DNA of 64,000 bases from Edaphobacter modestus (GTDB lineage: Bacteria > Acidobacteriota > Terriglobia > Terriglobales > Acidobacteriaceae), in assembly GCF_004217555.1 (NCBI RefSeq), contig NZ_SHKW01000001.1:1612001-1676000 (forward strand), given 5' to 3'. Positions 8,619 through 16,879 of this stretch are shown one piece after another. Position 1 is the stretch's first letter, and every line of letters begins with the position of its first letter. The position numbers and the translations under genes are program-made. The notes below the pieces were generated by a model. It made no database searches. It had not been told where the DNA came from and saw only the letters and a program-made list of their open reading frames with translations.

Positions 8619-10915
8619 GCTGCCTCGGGCAACGGTGTCATCTCATAACGCAACTCGCCGCCCTGCTGAATCTGGGCATGAGTCAGCTTCCAGTTATTTA
8701 TTTTGCGGCCATTAAGAAGAACCTGTCTGACATATCGCTTTCCGCTCTCCGTCCCAGTTGCGACGATGTGAAGGGCACGGCCGTTTTCAAAATGAACGCG
8801 CATATCGTCAAAACGTGGTGATCCGATCGAGTATTCGGGAATACCAGGACATACTTCGTACCATCCGAGTGCGCTTAGGACATACCAGGCACTCATCTGG
8901 CCGGCATCATCATTACCGGCAAGACCACCCGGTCCGTCGTGATACTCGGAATCCATCAAGGCGCGTACACGTTCCTGTGTCTTCCATGGAACTCCTGCCG
9001 CGTTGTATAGATACGCAATATGATGGCTTGGTTCATTTCCATGCTCGTAATGGCCTTCATCAAAAAGCTTGTCAAGCTTATCGACGAACTTCTCTTTGCC
9101 GCCTTCCAGCTCAATGAGTCCAGATACATTCTGAGGAACGAAAAAGGTGTATTGCCAAGGTAGCCCCTCGGTTATCCAGGAATATGTTCCCGCTGGATCG
9201 AATAGAGTGGCCCATGATCCGTCCTTATAGCGACCGCGCGCAAAACCTGTTTGTGGATCAACAACATTTCTCCAATTTTCGCCATGCTTGCTGAAGAGTG
9301 CCGCATCCGCCTGCTTGCCAAGAACGGCCGCGATCCGGGCCAGCATCGCATCGTCATAGGAATACTCGAGCGTTCGCGAAACCTGTTCGTTTTTATGAAA
9401 CGCATCCTCGATGTGGTCTTCTAAGGGGATGTATCCATATCTCAGGTAAGAATCGAGACCACGCCGTCCTTTGCCGTCAAGATACTCCTGCCGCGAAACA
9501 GGCTTTTCGGTTGCATTTCTTCGCATGAGTTCGTAGGCCTTTTGGATATCGAACCCTCTTATTCCTTTGCTAAAAGCATCGATTATCGCAACCGATGCGT
9601 GGTCCCCTACCATCTCGGAGGTATAGCTGTTCCACGCCGGGAAGATGGGCAGATATCCTCCTTCTGTGCCATTCAGTACAAGGGATTTCATCATGTGAGA
9701 GTCGCGCGATGGGTCGATGATGGTCAGGAGAGGCAATTGCGCGCGGAAAGTATCCCACAATGAAAAATCGCCATAAACAACAAATCCCTTTCCCGGTTCA
9801 ATCTTGCCGTCGCTGGCGAAACGCGGGTAGCTCCCGTCTACATCGCTGTAGGTGCGGGGATGCAGCATGGCATGGTAGAGCGAGGTATAAAAAACCGTTC
9901 GCTCCGGCGAGGTGCCTCTGATTTCAATCTTGCTCAGTTCGCGATGCCATTGCGAACGAGCCTTGTCTCGAACGGCAGCGTAGTTCCAGTCAGGAATTTC
10001 GTCATGGAGATTTCTTCGTGCCCCGTCGAGACTGACAAAGGACGTACCTATTCGAGCCTTGATGGCTTCGCCCCCCTTCACCTCGCCCAGGAGGATGTAA
10101 GCACCAAAGCCGCCACGCGGATTACCCGTCGGAACTTTTACGGATGCGGCCGATGCCCCTCCCGTCGATGTCATCATCGCCGGGATTGTGATAACGCCAG
10201 GCGGCTTTCCATCACCATCCTGTTCCAGGTTCCCGGCATCTGCCGTTCCACCGACCCATGTCCCCTCAGTCCTAAACGCCCGATCAAATTGAATAACGAA
10301 GTATGTGCTGAAACCTGCGAGTTTTCCACTTCCCGCATACTCGCGTCTCACCGGTACTTTTGCTGTAATCTCCCTCTTCGCAGGGTCGATGTGAACCCAG
10401 CCATCGCCGCCTCTGGAATTATTTTCGATCACGATCCACCCCTGTTTCGCTTCCCTGCTGAAGCGAAACAGCATCATTCCAGATCTTGTGGTTCCGGTAA
10501 TCTGAGCGATGACATCAGAATCTGTCAGATGGACCGTATATTCATACGGAGTCGCCCTTTCGGAGACTCTCTCAAAAGAAGATGCCCGCTCGACGGCCCC
10601 AGTCATTACTTCGCCGATGCCCGGCATGAGAGTAATGCTCCCGTAATCCGGAACACAGCTTCCGCTCAGAAAATGTGATCCACGAAATCCCTGGATCTTT
10701 GCATCGGTGAAGTAATAGGGAGCTATGCATTTGGTCTCTCCCGCCCGGGTCTGTGGAGTCCAGTTTGTCATCGCAAAAGGAACCCCGACTGCCGGATAGG
10801 TTTGCCCCTCTCGTTCTGTTCCAACAAGTGGATGGACGAGGTCTTCTACGGCCTGTGCATAGGAAGAAAGAGGAAAGCTTGCAAGGCATAAAAACAACAG
10901 AATGATCTTCGCCAT
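8612..10915 (-). CDS. Secreted GH92 alpha-1,2-mannosidase-like glycosidase
   Basis: About 767 residues. The signal peptide is IILLFLCLASFPLSSYAQA. The mature N-terminal part has VHPLVGTEREGQTYPAVGVP, the usual opening of GH92 enzymes, with FRGSHFLSGSCVPDYG. The catalytic domain has SLWDTFRAQLPLL, GNEPSHHIAYLYN and GNDDAGQMSAWYVLSALGWY, all GH92 signatures. GH92 enzymes are calcium-dependent inverting alpha-mannosidases that trim N-glycans or yeast mannan. The ATG at 10915 behind AGAGAGAT is preferred; the frame opens 33 bases earlier. The stop codon lies inside a 12-base tandem duplication. Confidence 0.92.
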   Translation of the reverse strand: MAKIILLFLCLASFPLSSYAQAVEDLVHPLVGTEREGQTYPAVGVPFAMTNWTPQTRAGETKCIAPYYFTDAKIQGFRGSHFLSGSCVPDYGSITLMPGIGEVMTGAVERASSFERVSERATPYEYTVHLTDSDVIAQITGTTRSGMMLFRFSREAKQGWIVIENNSRGGDGWVHIDPAKREITAKVPVRREYAGSGKLAGFSTYFVIQFDRAFRTEGTWVGGTADAGNLEQDGDGKPPGVITIPAMMTSTGGASAASVKVPTGNPRGGFGAYILLGEVKGGEAIKARIGTSFVSLDGARRNLHDEIPDWNYAAVRDKARSQWHRELSKIEIRGTSPERTVFYTSLYHAMLHPRTYSDVDGSYPRFASDGKIEPGKGFVVYGDFSLWDTFRAQLPLLTIIDPSRDSHMMKSLVLNGTEGGYLPIFPAWNSYTSEMVGDHASVAIIDAFSKGIRGFDIQKAYELMRRNATEKPVSRQEYLDGKGRRGLDSYLRYGYIPLEDHIEDAFHKNEQVSRTLEYSYDDAMLARIAAVLGKQADAALFSKHGENWRNVVDPQTGFARGRYKDGSWATLFDPAGTYSWITEGLPWQYTFFVPQNVSGLIELEGGKEKFVDKLDKLFDEGHYEHGNEPSHHIAYLYNAAGVPWKTQERVRALMDSEYHDGPGGLAGNDDAGQMSAWYVLSALGWYEVCPGIPEYSIGSPRFDDMRVHFENGRALHIVATGTESGKRYVRQVLLNGRKINNWKLTHAQIQQGGELRYEMTPLPEAAP

Positions 10916-10990
10916 AATCTCTCTTATTTGGGTTAGTTCCGATCGCAAACCGGTCGCTGACTCATAAATAGCTACGCCGATGAACCGCCG

Positions 10991-13204
10991 TCATGATGTT
11001 ACGGCGGTCGCTATCCACTTCTCCAAGTCTCGCGAAGGCATTGGCCTTCCATACAGATACCCCTGTACCGCATCGCATCCAAGGCTCGTAAGAAGTTTTG
11101 CCTGGGCTTCCGTCTCAACTCCCTCGGCTACCACTGTCATCCCTAAACTTTGCCCGATCCGAATCACGGCAGTCGCGACTGCCTGTGCCCCCGGATCGGT
11201 TTCAAAATTACGCATAAAGCTGCGATCAAGTTTAAGCTCCGTGATCGGAAGACGAGTCAATCTCGCCAGACTCGAAAAGCCGGTTCCAAAGTCATCGATC
11301 GACAAGCCCACTCCTATGTCGTGAAGCTGCGATACCGCTTCGAGGCTCTCTGGATGCGAATCCATCATAACGCCCTCTGTGATCTCAATTGTGAGATGGG
11401 TGGCCGGCATATGATATTCCTCCAGCAGATCACTAACGAAGGCAGGAAGATTTCGACTACGGAAATGGGAAGGCGAGAGATTTACAGAGACCGCGGGCAC
11501 GATTATTCCTTGATCCCTCCATATCGAAAGCTGGCGGCATGCTTCCCGTAGCGACCAGCAACCGATGAACTCGATCTGTCCAATTTCCTCCGCAAGCGGA
11601 ATGAATTGTTCCGGAGAAATATTCCCGAGTTCTGGGTCTTTCCATCGAAGCAATGCTTCGACCCCGATGAACTCCAGGGTCTTGAGCCGGAACTGAGGCT
11701 GATAATAAAGCTCAAGGGATCCTTGGGAAATGGCGTTGCGCAAAGCTGCGCCCAGCAGGAGACGATCCTGCGCTAGTTTATTCATTTCGGGGTGATAGAA
11801 GTGGTAGCTCGCCCGCCCCGCCAGTTTCGCTTGATGTAAGGCAGTCATGGCCTGCTCGATAAGAGCCTGCGCAGGGATGCTGTCGTCGTCGGCTAAGGTG
11901 ATCCCGATACTCGCGGAAATGGAGAGCCTCATATCCATCGTATCGATGGGCTCTTTAAGAACACGGAGAATCTTGTCCGCCATCGCGGACGCACGAGAAG
12001 CGTTGCAGCGTGGAACCACAAGAACAAAGGAATCTCCCACAGTTCTGCATACTATGCCTGACGGTTGAGACAATTTCTTCAACCGGGCTGCTGTTTCAAC
12101 CAGAATTCTCTCACCAGCGGAATGACCGAGTGTACTGTTCACGTCTTTGAAGCGATCTATATCCAGCGCGAAGAAGGCAATTTCATCTTCATCGATTTCG
12201 CGCAGTAGCTCATTGGTGATGCCATAGAGCGAGGTTCTGTTCGGAAGCCCGGTAAGAGAGTCGTAGAGCGATAGCTGCTCAATCTGTCGTTTCGCCTCGT
12301 CTCGTTCGATGGCAAGCACGCAGAGATGTAGACAAGCAGAGACAAGTTCCTTGTGAAGGGGGCTGGGACCGCGTTTTTCTCGGAAAAAGAATGTGAAAGT
12401 TCCAGCAACCCGGCCATCTCGCATCTTGATCGGCGATGACCAACACGCACGCAAGCCATACGGTAGCACTAGAGACTTATAGGGTGCCCAACGCCAGTCA
12501 GTTTCGATGTCCGCCACGCAAACCGGTTCACCGGAATACGCGGCAGTACCACACGAACCCGCGTCTTTTCCTATTGGAAGACCATTCACGGCTCCGGAAT
12601 AGGAGGATGGCAGACTGGGACCAGCGAGCGGCCGCAATCTCTTCTCACTGTCCACTAAAATCATGGAGGATACGACCTCTGGCGCAATTGCCTCAACCTG
12701 CCGGCATAGCAGATCGGCCACCTCTCTGAGCGAAGAGTTGCTGGCTACGGCCTCGAGAACGACTCGTTGCAGCCTTTGGATCTGCTTGGTCTCCGTCATA
12801 TCGGCGAAAACTACGATCAGATTCTGTACGTTCCCTTTTTCATCAAGAACATGATTAACGTGAGCTGAGGTCCATATCTCTCGCCCGTCCTTCCGGTAAA
12901 ACAGGGTCTCATCATTAAAAGCATTCTTGTTCCAGGCCTTCTCACGTATGCGCTGGAGAGTCGCGAGATCTGTGTGTTCCCCTGCGAGGAATTCGGTAGG
13001 TCGCTTTCCAAGTACCTCGTCCCGGGTATAGCCGAACATCACGGTAAAGGCGCGATTTGTATATACAATCCGCCGGTGTTCGTCCAGTACAAGGACTGCC
13101 CGATCGGTTTCATTAATCGCTAGGGAAAGGAGACGCAATTCGTCCCGGCGACGATCTTCTTCCTGCGGATCGTTGGGAGGCCACATATAGTTTTCCGCCT
13201 TCAC
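10991..13204 (-). CDS. PAS-GAF-GGDEF-EAL cyclic-di-GMP phosphodiesterase
   Basis: 737 residues, no membrane segment. Order: PAS (about 25-145; AVLVLDEHRRIVYTNRAF, VFADMTETK), GAF (about 150-300; CGTAAYSGEPVCVADI), GGDEF (about 315-475; YDSLTGLPNRTSL), EAL (about 490-735). The GGDEF signature is changed to RTVGDSF, so cyclase activity is probably lost. The EAL domain keeps GVEALLRW, IDDFGTGFSSL and VVAEGVET, so it should hydrolyse c-di-GMP. The GAF VCVADIETDWRWAPYKSL style is typical of this group of sensor phosphodiesterases. The PAS/GAF ligand is unknown. The gene is monocistronic. Confidence 0.93.
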   Translation of the reverse strand: MKAENYMWPPNDPQEEDRRRDELRLLSLAINETDRAVLVLDEHRRIVYTNRAFTVMFGYTRDEVLGKRPTEFLAGEHTDLATLQRIREKAWNKNAFNDETLFYRKDGREIWTSAHVNHVLDEKGNVQNLIVVFADMTETKQIQRLQRVVLEAVASNSSLREVADLLCRQVEAIAPEVVSSMILVDSEKRLRPLAGPSLPSSYSGAVNGLPIGKDAGSCGTAAYSGEPVCVADIETDWRWAPYKSLVLPYGLRACWSSPIKMRDGRVAGTFTFFFREKRGPSPLHKELVSACLHLCVLAIERDEAKRQIEQLSLYDSLTGLPNRTSLYGITNELLREIDEDEIAFFALDIDRFKDVNSTLGHSAGERILVETAARLKKLSQPSGIVCRTVGDSFVLVVPRCNASRASAMADKILRVLKEPIDTMDMRLSISASIGITLADDDSIPAQALIEQAMTALHQAKLAGRASYHFYHPEMNKLAQDRLLLGAALRNAISQGSLELYYQPQFRLKTLEFIGVEALLRWKDPELGNISPEQFIPLAEEIGQIEFIGCWSLREACRQLSIWRDQGIIVPAVSVNLSPSHFRSRNLPAFVSDLLEEYHMPATHLTIEITEGVMMDSHPESLEAVSQLHDIGVGLSIDDFGTGFSSLARLTRLPITELKLDRSFMRNFETDPGAQAVATAVIRIGQSLGMTVVAEGVETEAQAKLLTSLGCDAVQGYLYGRPMPSRDLEKWIATAVTS

Positions 13205-13567
13205 GACAAAAAAGTTCTGATAGCCCGGTTGTAGATGCCCAAACCGGCAGAGGTAGTCATTACAGTCCTGGAAATATTCAGAGGTCTCAATTGTCCGAAA
13301 TCGTTATCCATTACTAGAAGATTGCTTATCGTGATTTTTACTTTTGCCTCTAGGAAAACTCGCGTACAGGGGAGCGGCGTTTGTTCAGTCAAATATAGCC
13401 GAGACCTGTGAAGATTCCCATCGGATCTTGACTAAAACACCCCGCTCAGGGTTCATGAGGCGGAACGAGTTTTGGATCGCCGAATTCGAGGTCACTGAGT
13501 CGCAGGCGCTAACGCAAACTCTTCCCCTCAGTTTCCTATCGGAAGGGACAAACTAACCGGCAAAGCG
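13205..13567. other. Intergenic, no gene recognised
   Basis: Stretch upstream of the GGDEF-EAL gene and downstream of the DUF4159 gene (both on the minus strand). Short frames such as 13344-13556 have no recognisable features. It should hold the promoter of the phosphodiesterase gene, but I could not place -35/-10 boxes with confidence. Confidence 0.5.
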
Positions 13568-14395
13568 TCAATGTGTCATGGCGTAGATGACATAGTTCAC
13601 GCCGATCTTCGTGCCCATGACCGTATATTTAGGCGGGTAACGGGGCTCATCCAGAAACTCCCACGAATCACCGAGGTCAGAGTTCAGCGAGAGCGCGACC
13701 ATAACGCGGCCTTTGTCATCATAAATTCCCTTCCAGTGTGCAACCACTCCGTCTTTCTTGTGACCGGTACTTAAATGCTCTGCACCAGGAACTTGAAAGC
13801 GATCATCGAGATCATAAAAAGTGTGAAAGATTGGATCAGTATCGGGAATATCCACGAGTTCTCGGTCAGGAAATACCATCTTCATTGTCTTTTCGAAATA
13901 AGCTTGTTCCTCCGTGCCATGGCAGTCGTCTGCCATAAAAAAGCCGCCTCGAAGCAGGTAATCGCGCAGCTTCTTGGCCTGAGGCTCAGTCAGCCCCCAT
14001 TCGCCAACCTGCACCGCATAGAGCCACGGCCAGTTATAGATTTCGTCCCCGGTGTCTAAATTCACCGGCTGCTCAACGGATCGTGCATCTACACGGGTAA
14101 GGCGCCGAATGGCGTTTGCGAGCGCGCGATCGGCGCGGGGGTAGTCCTGCGTCCAAAGCGAAAGTCCTTGCTGCCATGGCCCGTCGAACCTTCCACGATA
14201 GCCATCAAGGGGGCCGGGAGGAAACATGAGGCGAGCGAAGGTCCATTCAGCAGGCTTGTTCCAGTCCACGGGTAGCGGCGCACTATGGCCGTATTCCACA
14301 GAGGGATATTCGCGAAAAGCCTGCTGGGCGAGGACCACACCGATGATGACTCCGAGGAAGACGAATACACCGCCTGCTAGCCTCAGGTTTTTCAT
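13568..14395 (-). CDS. Exported DUF4159 protein (paralogue A)
   Basis: 275 residues from the ATG at 14395, behind GGAGCG; the frame runs further up without support. N-terminal signal or anchor (LAGGVFVFLGVIIGVVLA). The body has the DUF4159 features WTFARLMFPP, LWTQDYPRADRALANAIRRL, NWPWLYAVQVGEW and LLRGGFFMADDCHGTEE, ending in GVNYVIYAMTH. DUF4159 is a flavodoxin/GATase-like fold of unknown role, usually near MoxR-vWA genes. It lies 38 bases after the multicopper oxidase, likely in one transcript. A paralogue starts the divergent operon on the other side of the oxidase. Confidence 0.88.
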   Translation of the reverse strand: MKNLRLAGGVFVFLGVIIGVVLAQQAFREYPSVEYGHSAPLPVDWNKPAEWTFARLMFPPGPLDGYRGRFDGPWQQGLSLWTQDYPRADRALANAIRRLTRVDARSVEQPVNLDTGDEIYNWPWLYAVQVGEWGLTEPQAKKLRDYLLRGGFFMADDCHGTEEQAYFEKTMKMVFPDRELVDIPDTDPIFHTFYDLDDRFQVPGAEHLSTGHKKDGVVAHWKGIYDDKGRVMVALSLNSDLGDSWEFLDEPRYPPKYTVMGTKIGVNYVIYAMTH

Positions 14396-14433
14396 AGGAC
14401 GCTCCTTGATGATTTGCGAGGTACCGACAACGA

Positions 14434-15879
14434 TCACCCGTAACGGAAAAGCGCTTTGAATCCGTAGTCCATGTGCTGTTGAAGATGGCAATGAAAGAGG
14501 GAAAGGCCGGGCTGGTCCGCGGTAAAGTCAACAATTGCTCGTCCATAGTAAGGAACAACGACGGTGTCTTTGACAATGCCGGCTGTTTTCTTCCCGTTGA
14601 TCTCGCTCAGTTCCCAGAGGTGTCGGTGTAGATGCATGGGATGCGCATCGTCGGTCCGGTTACGCATCACTAATCGGTATCTCGTTCCTTCTTGCAGTAC
14701 GAACTCCCGCTCGTGAGGATAGGGTTTGCCGTTAACCAACCAGGAATTGAACTTGCCGGCACCTCCTGGAATCTTCTCGAAGATGGTCTCAATAGTCATT
14801 TCTGGAGTACTTGGGCGAGCATTGGGGTCACCGAATATTGTGTAATCCCACGTGAATCTGGGTGGGTCAACCCACTGCGGCTGCTTATGCTGGCCCGCGT
14901 ATTCCACAATCACTCCCAGCCCGGCTTCACGAATCATCTTTTCGGTTGCTCCCAAAATCCACACGCCGGGATGAACCATCTCTACGATGACATCAACCCG
15001 TTCACCAGCCCCCAAAAATACCGCATCAACATCACGAGGTGTCGGCACCGGGTTGCCATCCAGCGCGATCACCCTCATTTTGTGCCCCGCCAACGCTATG
15101 CGTCGGTTTTCGATTGCGCTGGCGTTAAGAAAATGGATGAGCAATCTTTGTCCCTCGCGGACACGGATAGGCTCTCCAGAACCTAAAGCCTTGTCGTTGA
15201 TGGAGTAAATCATTGATCCTACTTCCAGACCGTTCGGATCTGTATTTACTGTGGACGGTTTTTCGAGCACCGGATCATTGTGAGTATCGTCGTCGTCATC
15301 CTCCATCGTGCTGGTAAAGAATGGTTCCCAATCGCGTAAGGCAAGAAACAGCTCCTGGTCGTATCGCCCTGAATCATTTCCTCCATCCACATAGACAAAG
15401 CCAAATTGCCCCGTGAAGGAACCTTTATGTAGATCATCCATCGCCATTGCGTGGGAGTGATACCATCGGCTTCCGGCGGGTCCTGGGGTGAGTTGAAATC
15501 GATATCGGCCATGTGGCGGAACGAAGGGAGATCCCTCTTCTTCCGTCCCGTCCACCTCCGACGGGATAAGCATCCCGTGCCAATGTACGAGTTCCGGAGT
15601 ATCCGTATCGTTGATCACTTCGACCGTAACTGTTTTACCCTCGCGCATTCTAAGCACCGGTCCTGGGGCACTACCGTTATAGCCTGTGGTGGAAAGGATG
15701 TGTGAGCGATCGAGTTCAACCGCGACTGGGGAGATCCGGAGAGTGTAATCCGCTTTGCTTTCGGAAGCCGCCTCCAGCAAGGCTGGAGACTTTGACTGCC
15801 CCGGAAGTGGGAACTGCATCAACGCAGCTTGGGCAAAGCCCATTCCGCTGATTTTGAGTAGATCTCTTCGCTTTATCAA
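14434..15879 (-). CDS. Multicopper oxidase (laccase-like), Tat-exported
   Basis: About 482 residues. It contains all four copper motifs: HWHGMLIP, WYHSHAMAMD, HPMHLHRHLWEL and HCHLQQHMDYG. The position of the type-1 axial ligand, just after that Gly, is Phe rather than Met, as in higher-potential laccases. The N-terminus KRRDLLKISGMGFAQAAL resembles a twin-arginine signal. I choose the TTG at 15879, which follows GAGGAG by nine bases and puts the signal at the start. Longer frames up to 16155 would overlap the divergent gene. It probably oxidises phenolics, metals or organic substrates in the periplasm. DUF4159 paralogue A follows. Confidence 0.9.
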   Translation of the reverse strand: MIKRRDLLKISGMGFAQAALMQFPLPGQSKSPALLEAASESKADYTLRISPVAVELDRSHILSTTGYNGSAPGPVLRMREGKTVTVEVINDTDTPELVHWHGMLIPSEVDGTEEEGSPFVPPHGRYRFQLTPGPAGSRWYHSHAMAMDDLHKGSFTGQFGFVYVDGGNDSGRYDQELFLALRDWEPFFTSTMEDDDDDTHNDPVLEKPSTVNTDPNGLEVGSMIYSINDKALGSGEPIRVREGQRLLIHFLNASAIENRRIALAGHKMRVIALDGNPVPTPRDVDAVFLGAGERVDVIVEMVHPGVWILGATEKMIREAGLGVIVEYAGQHKQPQWVDPPRFTWDYTIFGDPNARPSTPEMTIETIFEKIPGGAGKFNSWLVNGKPYPHEREFVLQEGTRYRLVMRNRTDDAHPMHLHRHLWELSEINGKKTAGIVKDTVVVPYYGRAIVDFTADQPGLSLFHCHLQQHMDYGFKALFRYG

Positions 15880-16043
15880 TCTGTCACTCTCCTCAAGCCT
15901 TCCGGAGTCGTCTAACCAGAAAAACCGGTAAATTCCAGATTTCGTTGCTACAAAACCGCAGTTTGCTTCGTCTACCCGCTTATTAGACAGGGCTACACCG
16001 ATTTCTGGTACTCTCCTCATCACTCCAACCCGGAGGTCTTTGG

Positions 16044-16847
16044 ATGAAGCTCTCGCAGGCCGGCTTTGTATCTGTAATCGCTGCCGTCTGTTGCGTCGGA
16101 TTACGAGGCTACCAGCGAGTTGCGGACCTTGGCTTTGGAAACGAAGATTCTCCAACGAATATCAAAGCCGAGTTTTATTGGTCGCGCCTCGCGTTTTCCT
16201 CGAACCTTCAAGGATTGAACAACTTTGGTGGTTTCGGGTACTGGCGGAGGAACGCCTGGTCCAGGGACTACCCGAAGGCAGATAGGCAATTTCTCATAGC
16301 GATGCACAGGCTAACACGCATCGAGGGACGTCCGACTGAACAGGTAGTCACCCTCGACTCGGACGAAATATTCAACTATCCCTGGATCTACGCGGTCCAG
16401 GTCCAGATGTGGTCATTCACCGACAAAGAGGCCCATCGGCTACGCGAATACCTGCTGAAGGGCGGATTCCTTATGGTCGACGATTTTCATGGCACCGAGG
16501 ACTGGGAAAACTTTATGAATGGAATGCGTCAGGTGCTTCCCGAGTACCCGATTGAAGATCTTCGGAGTAGTGACGAGATCTTCCACACACTTTATGACGT
16601 GGAGGACAAGATGCAGATTCCAGGAGAACACTGGATTCGCACCGGCCGCACTTACGAAAAAGATGGATATCAGCCGAAATGGCGAGCGATCCGTGACAGC
16701 AGAGGTCGCATCATGGTGGCCATCTGTCACAACATGCACCTTGGCGATGCGTGGGAGTGGGCCGATGACCCGAATTATCCGGAACAATTCGCCTCGATGG
16801 CCTTCCGAGTCGGACTTGATTACATCATCTATGGAATGACTCACTAA
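16044..16847 (+). CDS. Exported DUF4159 protein (paralogue B), operon leader
   Basis: 267 residues; the ATG at 16044 follows GGAGG by seven bases. Hydrophobic signal (AGFVSVIAAVCCVGL). DUF4159 features match paralogue A almost block by block: YWSRLAF, SRDYPKADRQFLIAMHRL, NYPWIYAVQVQMW, LLKGGFLMVDDFHGTED, and the same ending GLDYIIYGMTH. It is the first gene of a plus-strand run reaching 29956. The two DUF4159 genes flanking the oxidase on opposite strands suggest an old inverted duplication or a shared regulatory region. Confidence 0.88.
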   Translation: MKLSQAGFVSVIAAVCCVGLRGYQRVADLGFGNEDSPTNIKAEFYWSRLAFSSNLQGLNNFGGFGYWRRNAWSRDYPKADRQFLIAMHRLTRIEGRPTEQVVTLDSDEIFNYPWIYAVQVQMWSFTDKEAHRLREYLLKGGFLMVDDFHGTEDWENFMNGMRQVLPEYPIEDLRSSDEIFHTLYDVEDKMQIPGEHWIRTGRTYEKDGYQPKWRAIRDSRGRIMVAICHNMHLGDAWEWADDPNYPEQFASMAFRVGLDYIIYGMTH

Positions 16848-16879
16848 CGGCATTTAGGAAAATTTCAGGTCCAACAGGC

